DNA of 64,000 nucleotides. Source: Chrysophaeum taylorii (taxonomy: Eukaryota > Sar > Pelagophyceae > Pelagomonadales > Pelagomonadaceae). A model generated the notes under the pieces. It saw nothing but the letters and a program-made list of their open reading frames with translations. It had not been told where the DNA came from and ran no database searches. The stretch is taken from contig JAQMWT010000381.1 in the NCBI GenBank assembly GCA_029834535.1, positions 1-64,000 of the forward strand. The letters are read 5' to 3'. Shown here in pieces: positions 1 through 12,317 of the stretch. The position numbers were made by a program, and so were the translations under genes. Within the stretch, counting starts at the first letter, position 1; each line of letters opens with the position of its first letter.

Positions 1-3000
1 TGAATCAGCCAGCCGTTGCGGTTTGATTCCAAAGGGCGTGGCTCTACGCCAACCATAGAGAGATTTAAAGCTTTGGGAGACACGGCCTTGGTATTTCGGC
101 ATCTTCGGGATCGAGATAGTAAATGCCTTGTGGCAGTTTGACATAGACATGAGAACGATGGGAGCTTGAACAGCCGTTAGGGATCGCCTACGATGGTAGA
201 CGGAAGTCGCAGATGAGCCGCTAGCGCCAGAACACAACGGATGCCGGTGTGCCAGCCATGCGGCTGAATGTGTTGAAAAATCGGTGCCCATTATAAGAAC
301 CTCGTAGGACCAGGCGTGCTTTATGTTTAATGTACTGACCAGCAGCGTTGGTTTTATACGTAGGACGAGGCGGGTGTCAACGGCTTTGAGTTGACCATTG
401 GCAGCGCTAGTTTAAAGCAGCCAAACTTAACAATGTCAAAACTCTTTGAGATGGCAGCAACACGCTTTGCGATCGTCTGAGCAGACCTGAGGCAGTTCAA
501 CTCCATATTCATCAATTTTATATCTTTGGCTTGAATCTTGTATTCGTCCGAACCAACCGTGCTGGGGTCTGTATCGTCGTCAGATGGTAATTGCGTAAGA
601 AGCGACATTATCGTGCAGATGAGCGTGATCGGGATCTTCGATGAGCGAACTCACTAGTAGAGGAGCATCACCAAGGTGGGCCTCAATGTAATGCGATTGC
701 ACGGTGATAGTCTCGATGGCGGAGAGATGAGGCTCGAGGCACCATAAGAAGCGTCATTATGATCCAAAATGGAGTGGGGCGAACATAAAACATATTGAGC
801 GGGAGGAACTTGAAATGTGAGCATGTTCAGAATTAAATGAACGAGAGCTTGAGGGAGGCAAGTCTGCAAGGTTGACGTCGTCGCAGAAGTGAACATGCAT
901 CAGGCGATGGGTGGCTCGCTCCTATGACACATAACTGAAGAGGATGTGAGATCGCTTGGTGCACATGGTGATGGTGGATGGTGTGAATTTCTGGCGTATA
1001 GCCGTCCAGTGGATGTCGAGCAAGATGAAGGGAGTGGAGGGTGGGGTCGCAGAACGTTATGTACCGCTTGAGAGGTCATACTTGAAGTCGGCAAGCGTAC
1101 CACCGGCGTGTTTAGAAGCGGCAACAGTAGGCGCGCAATACGAGTAAGAACATCCTTGAGATTGGTTTTGCGACGAGGCTGAGGGTGATGAGGACCACGG
1201 TTGAGACGAGGCATCCTGGGAATAGAGAGACCGATAAGATGGTAAAGTGGCAAGTCGGGAGACACCCAGATGAGGTGTGGTGGCGGAAGTAGCGGGTGCA
1301 GGCAGCTGAGCACATGCGGGAGCGGGAGAGGGAGCATGGAGATGAGAAGAAAGTCCCCTCTCATGGTCAGTGTCGGTAGGCATAGCATTCCCCTCTGCGC
1401 CGCATCATTGGGGTGCTGTGAACAGAGAAGGGAATGTCGGGTGAAGGTGTGGGAGGTGGATGCTGTTCATAATCAGGAGGAGATTTAGAAATAAGATGAG
1501 AGTCAGTTTAGAAGAAACGCCGGACTTGCCCGTTTTCAGGATTAAGGACAACATCGGCTAAATGATTAACATGAGGTGTTATTGCCGGGATGCCCATACC
1601 AAGCTAAGACATGGGTACGACATCGGGTTCATATTATGAAGTTCGTTAGGTTCCAAATGCAGATAACAAACAGAACCAAAAGTTTGAGTAGTCCTGTTGG
1701 GGAACATTACATTGGTCTAACAAAACTTGTTGGGGGCTTAGGACTTTATTGTAAGTACGTTCGAGAAACGTTAGAGGAGATTATACGATTGAGCATGTAT
1801 AACAGCCCGGGTAGTGTGGTGCCGGATCTGTTAGGGGGTGACCTTGCGAGGCCATTAAGCATATGCCGAGTCGTAGACGCGGCGTGGCTATGTGACCAAC
1901 AGCGGCTTCGCTCATGATTAAAGACATGTAAGGGGGAACGCATACAATACCATGTTCCACACGAGGGGTTGTAACATGCTGAGATAAATAGGGTTTAAAG
2001 GAATCACATAGATTTGTTTTGAGTTGTACATGAACATAAGTAGAGCAAAATTGCACAAACTCAAGGGCGTTACAAATTGCTGGAGTTAGTGCGTGCTAAA
2101 AGTACACTAACAGAAATTTAGAATGAGACACTTGAAAACAATGATATGTCGAAGGATCCCCATTCCGAGAGCACAGATACGTAACCACCGTCACATGCCC
2201 AGCTTCACCAGGTTGAATTTTTTTCGAATGATGGTTGCTTGAGGTGATGTGGATGAGGAGCGTTTTTTATGAATCGTACAATCCACAAGAACTTACGGTA
2301 GGGTACGTCAGATGGGTGGTGTCCAGGACTGGCAATAACCTGAACAGCTATGCTTGAGAATCACTAGAATGGTGGATGTTGTGAAATTGGTGCTCGTTGT
2401 TGCGCATCTCGAAATGCAAGGGTGCCTCTGGCAGACTTTCTTATCGAAGGGTGCATGCTTTTCATGGAGCTGTCTTGGCGTTATGGGATGAATGTGTTTT
2501 TCTTTAGTAAGTATGATGTATCTGCGGATTAGGTGTTAGAGAGGTCACATGAGCTGAATCGAGATGAAAAGATGGAAGTTCGTGGTAGGCAGGATTATCA
2601 CAACATGGTTTTTTATTGGAGATGTAAACATTGTAATGGAACTCTGGTGTAATAAGGATGTATCTGTTGGGAATAATTGTGAAGAAAGTTGACCTATAGT
2701 TTTTGGTTAGAGAGGCATGATCAGGGTCAAACGATGGTGATGTTAATTTACGCAAGTCATAGACAAGCTGACACGTTTATAAATCATGATATGTTCCAGC
2801 TGGAATAGCATTCGCGATTATATCCAAATAGGTCAGGGGACAAAGACAATTGATTTGGTGCGCTGTGTTATTGGCGCGTGCCAATTCGCGAGTTGAGTAG
2901 TGTCGATGCGATCGAGTCGGATCGTACACGAGCATATTAGCAAATCCACGAATGGCGGAGTGTATGTATATGAATGAACTTTGGCACCCATCTTCCTATC

Positions 3001-6000
3001 GCTTGATTATAAAGCCCACATATCTGCTTTGGGAAGATGCATGTCACTTAAAGCAAACATTTTATCGATAAATTGAGACGATTTTCCTGAGGGTAGAAGA
3101 CAAAGAATCGTGAAATACAGGAAGTATAGGAAACCAGTGCTTGTACTAAACGACGCGTGTCTTGATTTTTTATTATGATATGCTTGGCAAAGCCAAAGAA
3201 AACCGAAGGTCGAGAGAAGCAGTCTTATCGATTCCGGCATCGCGTTAGGGCGCATGGTTTCACCAAAAGACTATATGTGCCTGGTATTTAGAAGGAGTAG
3301 AAACCGTTATGTCTCCGCCTGTATGTCTTCCACCGGTGATGTAAATGATGGAGGAAGTAGAGTTTATTTATTAAAAACCTAGAGATGGTTGGTTAGATTA
3401 TAGTTGTAATACGAAAGGACACAGTAATGATGGATTTAGGAATAAGTCCCATAATATTATAGAGGAGCACAAAGCTTTGAGTTCAATAGGGTCTCATGCA
3501 AGGAGTGGTTTTCTTGAATTAGTCAAGAACCAGGCAAAGTTTGAAATGCCTCCATTTCATCTTGACTGGGATGTTCGACTGTTTTATTAGAGTGCAGACG
3601 AAGGGAAATGTTATGTTTCGTTTCAAGCTCAGTCAGTTAAGCGCACGGATCCTGTACGACTAAATATTGTAGGTTTTAGGTATGGACACGAATGGTATGT
3701 CGAAAACCTGCGTCCAAGGTTCGTCGACTATTAACTTGCGACTGATGGAATTAGCGTGGTCTGCAATGTCCAGGAAGGAAGTGACTCGTTTATTAGGCCA
3801 TGAAAGCGGATCAAGAGGGCCGGTGTTATATTTACGTACAACGAGGATCCATCTTTCTCTGGCTTGATAATCTCCCCATAGATAGCATGGAAATCGGTCA
3901 CATATATCCACCGTATAGTGCATCGTTGAGACGATGAGATTAGCAACTCGTATATGATCTTCATACGATGCGGAGTGTGGTGGTGTCATTTCCATGAAAA
4001 GAACGAGCGGCTTTAAAAGCTCAGTACACTTAGAGCACTTGGAAACAAAATCGTCCATATCACGCTCGAAGGTGGAAATGGATCTCCCATTGATTATGTT
4101 GCGATTTGTGCATGGTGATGTCAATTCCACGATATCGGTGTAATATCGTGCACGTTCAACGTCCGATGCTCGATGGAGTATGTCAGAAACTTAGGTTGGG
4201 ATGGGAAACTTCGATGGAACTACCGTCTTCGTAGCATGTGCGTGATATTGTCGTCGCTCTCAACAAGAACTTTAACGTTGATGTTGATTTGCAAGTCATT
4301 AGAAGCGCAAGCCAAGAACGCAGGAGTGGACATCCCAGAGCAAAGGCAGTTACGTAGGTGTTCGTGAGCTAGGAGACGAAGTTACTGTGTGGAGCAAAAA
4401 CGTGGTAACCTTGCGTCATAGGGAGGTGAGAAATGCTGCGTATGTAAGGCAGCTGCGAATGCATTTTGACTCCAAGATGGTTTTAAGCCATGGGACGTAA
4501 ATTACTCGTTCCATGAGGGTGGAATATAGTTTACGCATTTCGCGTTGTTCATTAAAGGCACATAGTCTGAACTGTAGTGAGCGAAGTTCCATTTTACGCG
4601 CTTTTGCTTGCGCTGGTAGAGTTGGCAGCAGGTTACTGAGTCTAAAGTAATTTTGACATTATCATCAATTTTACTCTGGATAGATGATTGTCCTTTAAAT
4701 TCAACTCCATAGAGATGTATACCAAGTTTATCTTCTCCCCATTGAGTCATACTGATGATGTGCAGATCGGGATCGTTATGGTCGTTTTGCTTGGGTAGAA
4801 AAAGCGCAACGTCTAGCTTTACATATCCCACATTTGGATGCTTTGGGAGAGCGGGAATGACGGTCCTTATAATCATAGCATGTGTGATTCTCTGCGTATC
4901 CGTAGCAGTCTGGATAGCAGGTGATAAGGACTCGGGTAGCTTGACGACTAACGATAGCATTCTGAGCTTTAGCATTTATGTGCTGCAATAGCGGCTGAGG
5001 GATGTTATCGATTTTATCATCTTTAAGGCAGAAAAGTGTGGAAAATTTTCTCTGTATCAGCAGTCCCCCTCTGCTCCGCATCACTGGGGGACGCTTCAGG
5101 AGTAGAGGTTTCAGTTTGATTCTTTTCTTCTGAAACATGAGATTCCTTATCGGCTTCTGAGGTTCACTAGTATTGACATGTATCAACTCGAGATAAGTAG
5201 AGATGAAATTGGGTGGCTTCGTCAGGATCTGGACTGTGTCGAAGCTTGAGAAGCGGCTGTCCAGAGGGTACTCAGCTTCTCTTTTCATTTCCTCCTGTAC
5301 CATTTTAGAGTCGGTAGAGGGGTTGGGATTCGCTTCCTGTAATTTACCAAACGGGTGGCGAAGACGATCAACTTGATAAGTAGCCCGGTCCATAAGAGAC
5401 ATGTTAGAGCGTGCATTACGGTTAGAGGAGGGTGAGTAGACAGGACGATCGAAGCTGGTACCTTTGACATTATAATTTGAGGGTGGACGATAGTACGACG
5501 TGTCACGAGGTAAAATTGTCGATGCTTTGTCTTTTGCATTACGAAGCTTACGAGCGTCGAAGCCAGACTGCCCAGCTACAGTAGCTAACAACGAGTAAGC
5601 GTTGTTTAGAGAGTCGTGGGATTGATGAATAGTATCCATCAATAATACCTTAGGTGGCTTGGTAGCGGTAGTACCAGGGATGTAAGGGATCCACGAAGCG
5701 GGTTTATCCAAGCGTCGGTTAGAGGAAAACTTTGTTTCGTTGTATATCTTTAACAAGAATTCCAGTAACGGACGAACGTCGTTAGGATCAACTAGCTTTA
5801 ACAATTCAGGATCGTGAATCGAGTTGTTCCCAGAGCGTGTCTCGTAGAGTTTACACCACTCCAATAAAGATTGAGAATAGCGCTCGTGATCCGAGGGATT
5901 AGCGTATAGACTGTAGATCTCCTCGTGAGCTTTAAGGGTAATTATGGAGTTATTAAATTGGATTGATGCTTCATCATTATTTAATTGCTTTGCTGTCTCA

Positions 6001-6116
6001 TAGTAATGGTAAGCTAAAAGCATTACCGCACGTAGTTTATTAGGATGTGCAGTAAGTGCATATATCTTCTTTAATTGAGGCCACATAGCGAGTGCTGGTT
6101 TGTCTTGTGATTCCAA
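1..6116 (-). mobile_element. Degraded Ty1/Copia-type LTR retrotransposon, cut by the left edge
   Basis: This is a fossil LTR retrotransposon read on the minus strand. A gag-like open stretch of about 446 codons lies at 4776-6116, with a cysteine/histidine-rich end near 4780-4900. Integrase-like sequence lies around 1560-2060, including a Copia-style 'FGSVCYLHLEP' segment near 1621-1680. Reverse transcriptase-like sequence lies at about 1-170, with 'VYVKLPQG' and 'KSLYGWRRA' matching the Copia RT motifs YMxQPxGF and KSLYGLKQAP. Gag, then integrase, then RT is the Ty1/Copia order. The coding regions carry many breaks, so it looks long dead. The rest of RT, RNase H and the 3' LTR would lie left of the window. 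I could not identify a 5' LTR or primer-binding site with confidence. Confidence 0.8.
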
Positions 6117-7327
6117 GTTGAAAAATGTTTACAAGAAACCAGCATAAGTTTCGCAGTGTTTGATCCAGTCGGTATTAGAAAGGCATCGACTGTTAGTTGA
6201 TGGGAAGAGTTGACGTGCCAAGTCTTTAAATGTTCGGGCAGGGCATCTTCATTAATGCAGATGTAATTCGTTAATTTTCTCGGATATCCATCTTGAAAAG
6301 ATGGCATCTACTTCGTTATCAAGGATTTGACTATATTCCGGAGCATTCCGGATATTGGTATTTTTTTTGGGAGAAGTAATGTGACTGATCAAGGTAGGTT
6401 AGAGGATTGATAGATAGATTCGATGCTCCCCACACACACCCCCTTCTTAGCAGTCGACATTTAAAGACAGATTCGACACATAAGAATGAAGGGTTTCTTG
6501 AGTGCGGGTCATATGTACAGTACGCTATTTTAAACGTGGGCTTATTTACAAGACCAAACAAATCAACATGCTATTTAAAACAGGATGACTTGAGACTGAA
6601 GAATGGATTAGTTCTCGAGGAGTCAGTCTTTTGTTGGGGAATGGAAGGAAAAACCCGTACAAGTTTCCGCGGCTTGTATAGAAAAAATTTTAATTTTATT
6701 GGTTATGCGAGTGCATGTGACCAGTGACCGACCCAACTCGGCCACAAACCAAATTAACTGGTGGGCACATACCGTCACACAACAAATATGTACTGTGGAC
6801 CACCGCCAAACACATTGTCGCATTGTACTCGTGATCAGGCGTAAATTGATCACTCCAATTAAACGTACAACACAGTTGGGCTGACACACCTACGCATCTG
6901 GGCCCATAACCTGGAGAGATTTGACCCTCTCCGGGTACATGGTAGAGACTGCGTGCAGTCTTAGGCGTGTACAGACCATTCCGCTTGTCACATGCTACTA
7001 CACAAGGTAGGGACTTAGGCCCTAGCTCCTTAAGGACATTAGGTCCCATAGAAGCGTTTACGCTGACAACGAGGAACGAAGCCTCTGTTAATTAAACAGA
7101 AAACCCCGTACCTGACGGTACGCACCTGGAGGCCTACTCCATGTTGGAAAAAAGCTTCAGACTGGGTTCTTCATAGTCATGAAAATATAATTGCGGAAGG
7201 GTAAGGAAGGAAGGCGGGAAAGCCGTACTACGAAGAGAAAACCCTCTTGCAGAGATAGGTGTGAAATGTTCCAGTGTTGCAAACAATAATAGTGTAGCTC
7301 TCTGGACCAACAGCGTGATTTTCCTCT
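6117..7327. other. Flank of the Copia fossil; no recognisable gene
   Basis: This AT-richer stretch should hold the leader and 5' LTR of the neighbouring minus-strand Copia fossil, but I found no clear LTR pair because the second LTR is outside the window. At about 6427-6460 there is a lone copy of the 'cttagcagtcgac' box preceded by a CA/C-rich run. The same box recurs as the unit of the 47.9-49.2 kb array and at the 3' tail of the retroelement at 60.7 kb. Minus-strand open stretches at 6331-7049 resemble no family I know. Confidence 0.4.
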
Positions 7328-7402
7328 GTGATTCCGTACCGGCTCCTGCCGGTCCGGCCTGGCTTCCATGCTCGGGAGAGGTCTGAAGTTAGTTAGTTAG
7401 CT
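7328..7402 (+). repeat. Dispersed repeat 'CCGGCTCCTGCCGGTCCGG', copy 1
   Basis: This is a ~75-bp segment with a GC-rich core containing CCGGCTCCTGCCGGTCCGG followed by GAAGTTAGTTAGTTAG. An inverted, closely matching copy lies at 13036-13110, and a related tandem pair lies at 34541-34637. The two outer copies face each other across 5.6 kb. The family is unknown; it could be the end of a non-autonomous element. Confidence 0.7.
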
Positions 7403-7536
7403 AGCACCGTACCCCACTGCTGCTGTTGCCTGATGCGCCCTAGTCACGCACCCTCATGGTGGCCTGCACTCGATCCCCAAGCTTAGATATCAATCACACC
7501 AATCAACACAACGACGCAAGGCATAGATATTCAATA

Positions 7537-8816
7537 TCAGGCAAGGCGGAAAATTAGGTGAATGCCCGAGGGAGTTTCGACGATCGGGGAGAGGGTGCCA
7601 GGGGCGAGCGCAAAGGCTGCCGCCTCGAAGGCTTTGTCCAGTTCCCCCTTGGAGAAGGGTTTTAAGTTCCCGCCCTTGGATGCCGACGGACAGTCCGAAC
7701 GCTGCTCGGCGATGGTCGCGAGCTGCGCGGCGGGATCGGAAGACGCCTCGATCTGGCGGCCTGCAGACACAATAATTTCCTTCAGGATCAAAAAATAGCG
7801 CACGGATGGCGAGGAGTTGGTCGCGCGCGGCTGCCTTGGAGAGTTCGATGCGTTCCTCGCGCCACGAGGAGGGCCGCTTCGATTCGGTGTGCTTGACGAG
7901 AACGTGTCGTACGACCGCCTTCTCGCTGGGAGCTTCCCACCTGCGCGCGAATCCGTCACGCCCTCGAGGGCAGCGCGCACCTCCGTTCGCCCGTCTCGAC
8001 GTTGAAGCAATACCAAGATCCCGCCTGGCTCCGGCTCTCGCGCCACTCCCAGCCTATCGGAAGCGCGGGGCGTTTGTTTGTCTCCCCGGATCGCTCTTCG
8101 CTCTTCTCGTCGCTGCGGTCAAATCCCCGGCGTCTCTCGCCGCTCCGTTCTTGGTCGCGCCGACCGTCGGACGGACGCCGATCGTCCTCAAAGAAGCGCC
8201 GGTCATCGCGGCTCCGTCGTCTGTGGTCGTCGCGCCCAACGTCTTCGAATCGGCGGCGCCGCCGCCGCGGCCCATCGTCGTCGTCGTCGTCGCGGCGACG
8301 ATTCTTGGTGGTCGAAGCGTCCGGGAGCTCGCCGCCGGCAGCTAGGACGAGCCGGCGCTGTGCGGATTCGCGATCCCCCGCAGCTTCGGGCTCGACGGGC
8401 ACCTGCTGCGCGACGAGCTCGCGCTTCTTGCGCTCGACAAAGGCGCGCGGGATACCATAGGGCGCGTCCTGGGCGTCGACGAGAAGCGTCCAAAGCTCCG
8501 TCACGAACGCCGGCGCCTTTTTCTCCAGAAATCCCGTGAGCTGGACTTGCAACGCTTTCGGGTCGAGTTTCTTTAGTTGGCCGCTCAGGGGGTCCGTCCG
8601 CTGCGACAGCAAGTTTGTCACCAGTCCAATCACAACCTCATCCTCGAACCCTAGAACGTCGGTCAGCCGTTCCCCCACCCACCGTGACATAACCTCGATG
8701 TTCACGCGGCCCATGTTCACCGGCGTTTCCAGAACTGCGTCGAACGCGCCCCGCTTCGACAACTTCGAGATCAACTTCTTGTCTGTGTCCCCGAAATCCT
8801 TGATGTCGACCGACAT
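7537..8816 (-). CDS. Pin1-type peptidyl-prolyl isomerase with N-terminal PWI domain and RS-like linker (3 exons)
   Basis: Exons are 8816-7981, 7940-7804 and 7760-7537. Introns are 40 nt (7980-7941) and 43 nt (7803-7761), both GT...AG; removing them gives exactly 399 codons and restores two domains. Residues ~1-115 form a PWI domain (SRm160 type, nucleic-acid binding). Residues ~150-245 are Arg/Asp/Ser-rich. Residues ~250-283 form a WW domain, 'LPIGWEWRESRSQ...YCFN...RRWEAP', keeping the S-R-S phosphate contacts and both key Trp. The second Trp exists only after splicing. Residues ~284-398 form a parvulin domain with 'VRHVLVKHTESKRPSSWR' (phosphate-binding Lys-Arg), 'SDC' at the Pin1 Cys113 position and 'SGIHLI'. 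The protein should isomerise pSer/Thr-Pro bonds. The PWI and RS parts suggest a nuclear, splicing-linked target, which is inference. The start at 8816 matches where PWI proteins begin. Confidence 0.88.
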
Positions 8817-9322
8817 CCTTGTCGTCGAGGACAACAGGAACTCAAAACCCGAGAAGAAACCCTCGTTGTTGTTGTTGTTGTATCGATGAATGATACTACT
8901 ACGATTGATGCGCCGAGAGGGCAAAAAAATTGCGGGAGCCTCGCGTCGTGGTGGTTGTCTGAAGCATGCATGCAGACGGGCCCGGCTTATGAGTAAACAC
9001 CCTAGTTGTTGGATTATTCCGTGGGGAGCTCCTCGTACCGACCCATTCCCGTCGCTTGCCCCCCGGGCGTCATACACATCGGTGGCGGTGGAGGAGGAGC
9101 TCCCGTACGACATATAATTGCACGCGCACCACCTCCGACAACACCGTTGTTATTAATCTCGCAGAGTCCCTTGTTGCCATACGCAGCAGCTGCAGCAACA
9201 GCAGCAGGAGCAGCAGCACCTGGCGGCGGTTCGAGCGCGAGTAAAGCGGCGCGGAATCAATTGCCTTTGACCTCAAGCCAACCCCGAGGGGAGAATGGGG
9301 TGGTGTTATAGATATGATAGGA
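8817..9322. other. Intergenic region between the PWI-Pin1 gene and the STPG gene
   Basis: About 500 bp separate the 5' end of the PWI-Pin1 gene from the 3' end of the STPG gene, which is also on the minus strand. The reading frame of the Pin1 gene stays open upstream to 9113, but that part is low complexity (a short GTT/Asn run near 8865-8885) and looks like leader rather than protein. I see no RNA gene or element. Confidence 0.5.
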
Positions 9323-11167
9323 CTAGATCTTTTTCTCGGTGGTGTAGGAGACGTTGAATGTCTTTGCCAGCGACGAGGCGGGTGCGACGTAGGCCCCTGG
9401 ACCGACTTCGGGGGACGTGGAAGTGCGAATCCAGCCTCGAAAGCGCTGCTCCATCGGCTGCGCGGGCCCGTTGACGCGCCTCTGCGGGTGATGGCGCTCG
9501 GGCTGGTAGGTGCCCGGGCCGGGGGTTTGGCGTATTCGGTCGCCGTTTGCGAGCGCGTTGTCGTCGAAGCGGCGCGCCTTGGAGGTAAAGGTCGACGCCG
9601 GAGCACCTTTTCGAGAAGCAGGCTTACTAAAGGCGGAGGGAATGGTGTAGTCGCCAACGCCGGGCGTGTTCCTGGAACCAACTTGCTGGATTTGCGGAGC
9701 GCGCGCGTCGTATTGCGGCTTGTCGTCGTTGCGGTCGACGATCGACTTGAAGACGTGGCGCTGCCCCCTCGGCGAAGCGGCAGATTTGGTGGTTTCGCGG
9801 AGGACGTCGTAGTTTCCCGGGCCCGGGGTGTCGTTGGCATCCGTCGAGTGCGATTGGAGCATCTTCTGGACTTCGGGCGGGAGCGAGTGGTGAACGAATC
9901 GCGCCGAACACGATCCAAAGATGCCGTGCCGACCGGCCGTCCGCTTTTGAATGGCGTGGACGATCGACTCCGACTTGAGGTCGTAGGCCCCCGGTCCGGG
10001 TGGCGAGATGCGCGACACCGGTTGCACCGTCTGCGGCCCGTCGGGGTCCGCGTCGGCGGGATTTTTTTCGCCGTCGTCGTCGTCGTACGAAGCGAGGCAG
10101 GGTCTAGGACCCGAGGAATTAAAGGCGATCGGTTCGTCTGTGAGCCGCCGTTGGAGCTTGATGCGAAACGCGCTGCGATCGCACGCGTAGCTGCCGGGAC
10201 CGGGCGTCGCGGACGACGACGGATCCGCGTAGGGAAGGTCTGCTCGTCGATGCCAGCCGCGGCGGGTCGACGTGCTCCCGAAGCACTGCAAGATCGAGGG
10301 CCACTCGGGCTTGTTGTCCGCGGGGCCCAAAAAGTCGACGTCGCACGTGTTGGGCCTTCGAGCATCGTCGATCTCGAAAGCCATGGGCACGCGCGACTTG
10401 AAACACGCGAGACCCTCGCCCTCGCGCTTGGACTGCCTGGCCCTCTGGGCGTCGACGGTCGTCATGGGGTCGTAGTCGCCCGGGCCCGGAACGCTTTTCA
10501 TCTCGAAGACCCGACGCCGCGTGGTCGACTTGGCGAACTCGGTCCCGTCCTTCCCGATGGCCCCGGGAATGTCGTACGCCGCGGGGCCGACGGTCTCGGC
10601 GCCGACTCCCGGAATCACGTCCTCGCGCCCGCGAAGTGGTGTCAGGTAACCCTCGTCCGTCTCGTCGTAGCCATGACTCTGCTCGCGGCGCGGTATGGCG
10701 GGCGGGTTCAGGCGCTTGGCGTCGCTCTTGATCGCCGTCAGCACGCGAGCCGCGAGGCTTGGTTTTTTTACGATTTGCGGCGGACGCGGACCCATCCGCG
10801 GCTCCTTGAAGGGATCTCTGTACATGCCGGGGCCGGGATTCCTCGCCGCGCTCGACTCGACGTAGCACGTTGACCCTGGCGCCGACGGCGCCATTCTAGC
10901 GATCGACGTCTTGAACGCGTTGTTCGTTACCGGTTTGCGTTCGACTGTCCGCACCGCGAGATACGACCCCGGCCCAGGTGTCGACGACTCTTGGTCCTGG
11001 GACAGCCCTCGAGCATTCGACGACGCGAAGGCAGCGAAGTTGGGCTGGCTCGACGTCTTCAGCGACCTCGGCGGCGCATAGCTCCCCGGACCCACCGTCC
11101 CGGGCGTCGAGCTCGCGTGGACGATGCTCTGCGTCGTGTTGCGCGCCGCGCGACACGGCATCGCCAT
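9323..11167 (-). CDS. Sperm-tail PG-rich repeat (STPG/SHIPPO-type) protein
   Basis: This 614-aa single-exon protein has about eleven copies of the STPG signature, among them 'TPGPGSY', 'NPGPGMY', 'VPGPGDY', 'PPGPGAY', 'TPGPGNY', 'TPGVGDY' and 'EVGPGAY', spread from residue ~20 to the C-terminus. STPG repeat proteins are microtubule-associated and many sit in or on axonemal microtubules, so a flagellar role is likely. Spacing between repeats is uneven (25-100 aa) and the linkers are basic and unstructured. The ATG at 11167 follows a short leader; the first repeat begins soon after, so no N-terminal part seems missing. A long open frame on the opposite strand here is only a shadow of this GC-rich gene. 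The STPG subfamily cannot be set from repeats alone. Confidence 0.88.
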   Translation of the reverse strand: MAMPCRAARNTTQSIVHASSTPGTVGPGSYAPPRSLKTSSQPNFAAFASSNARGLSQDQESSTPGPGSYLAVRTVERKPVTNNAFKTSIARMAPSAPGSTCYVESSAARNPGPGMYRDPFKEPRMGPRPPQIVKKPSLAARVLTAIKSDAKRLNPPAIPRREQSHGYDETDEGYLTPLRGREDVIPGVGAETVGPAAYDIPGAIGKDGTEFAKSTTRRRVFEMKSVPGPGDYDPMTTVDAQRARQSKREGEGLACFKSRVPMAFEIDDARRPNTCDVDFLGPADNKPEWPSILQCFGSTSTRRGWHRRADLPYADPSSSATPGPGSYACDRSAFRIKLQRRLTDEPIAFNSSGPRPCLASYDDDDGEKNPADADPDGPQTVQPVSRISPPGPGAYDLKSESIVHAIQKRTAGRHGIFGSCSARFVHHSLPPEVQKMLQSHSTDANDTPGPGNYDVLRETTKSAASPRGQRHVFKSIVDRNDDKPQYDARAPQIQQVGSRNTPGVGDYTIPSAFSKPASRKGAPASTFTSKARRFDDNALANGDRIRQTPGPGTYQPERHHPQRRVNGPAQPMEQRFRGWIRTSTSPEVGPGAYVAPASSLAKTFNVSYTTEKKI

Positions 11168-12317
11168 GGTCTCCTCCGCCTCCTCCTCCTCGAGACAGCA
11201 GCCCTAGTTGATTGATTTATATGGATTGATTTACGATCTTCGAATCATCCGATCCATTCATCATCATCATTGCGTTGGCCTTTCCAAATAAATCCTATTA
11301 TGTATCTTTTTCCTCGTACTTCAAAAAAAACGTTTAAACAGAGGGTAATAAGTAAAAACAAGTGCAGCCCAGTAAGTTCACCTATCTCTAACCCCAGTAA
11401 GTTCACCTGGTCCCAGTAAGTTTCGTATAAGTTCACCTGGTCAGTAAGTTCACCTAACTCACACCAACTCCTTTGAGCTCGTCGCTCTCGCCTCCGCCAA
11501 TCTAAGCTGCTTTGATCCGCACGCGCCGCCAACCTTTGAGTTTACTCTTAAAACCCTTTACTCTAAAAACCCCAGTATGTTCACCTGGTCCCAGTTTCAC
11601 CTGGTCACTAAGTTCACCTAGTCCCAATCTCAAACCCCAGTAAGTCCACGTGGTCCCAGTAAGTTCACCTACAGTGCGCGTGTAGACGCCGGGAGGGGGC
11701 TTATTGGTATAGCGCAGCACGTGTGGAGTAGGGTGGAGTCGTCGACCAAAAAGAGGATATCCTCGGGGTTGCCGATCGACAGAGAGCCACGTAGAGCTGG
11801 ACGTGGCAGAAGACGGGCTTGTGGGAAAGAGGACGCCGACCTCGCGGGGCGTCTGGTCCTGGCTCTTGTTGATCGTTTGGCGTCGGCGGGCCTTAAGGGA
11901 TACAGGTTGGAGGAGCCTCGGTGACACGACGCGATCGATCATGTATCTGGTACCGTTGCAGTGGCCGTGCGACGGGTCGAGGTTGCGAAGACATTAAGCT
12001 CGCGATCAAAGTCAGCATGCCGTTGGTTGTCAGGGAGTTGAAAACTCGACTGTAAAGAGCGAGGCGTCGTCTTCCGACCCAACCTAGTCGGCCGAAAAGA
12101 ACTCCGACGCCTCGTCTCCGGGAAAAAAAGGCCGCGGTCATGCGCGCGTTGTCAGCATCGACAACATCGTTTCGACGGGGCGTGAGAATGGCGCGCCGAA
12201 AGAGCCGCCGCGGGTCGTGGAAATAGTCTGCGAGGTCGCCGTAGACGGCTTGGAGGATCACTGTCTGGCTCGCGGGCCAACCTTATCCTTACCCTAAATC
12301 GAGGGACAGACAAACAC

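Noticed and set aside
6117-7327. 5' LTR and primer-binding site of the Copia fossil
   Set aside because: No second LTR is in view for comparison and no tRNA-complementary stretch was found at the expected place.
9314-10873. 519-codon plus-strand open frame opposite the STPG gene
   Set aside because: It is the antisense of a GC-rich coding region with no domain of its own; the minus strand has eleven STPG repeats.
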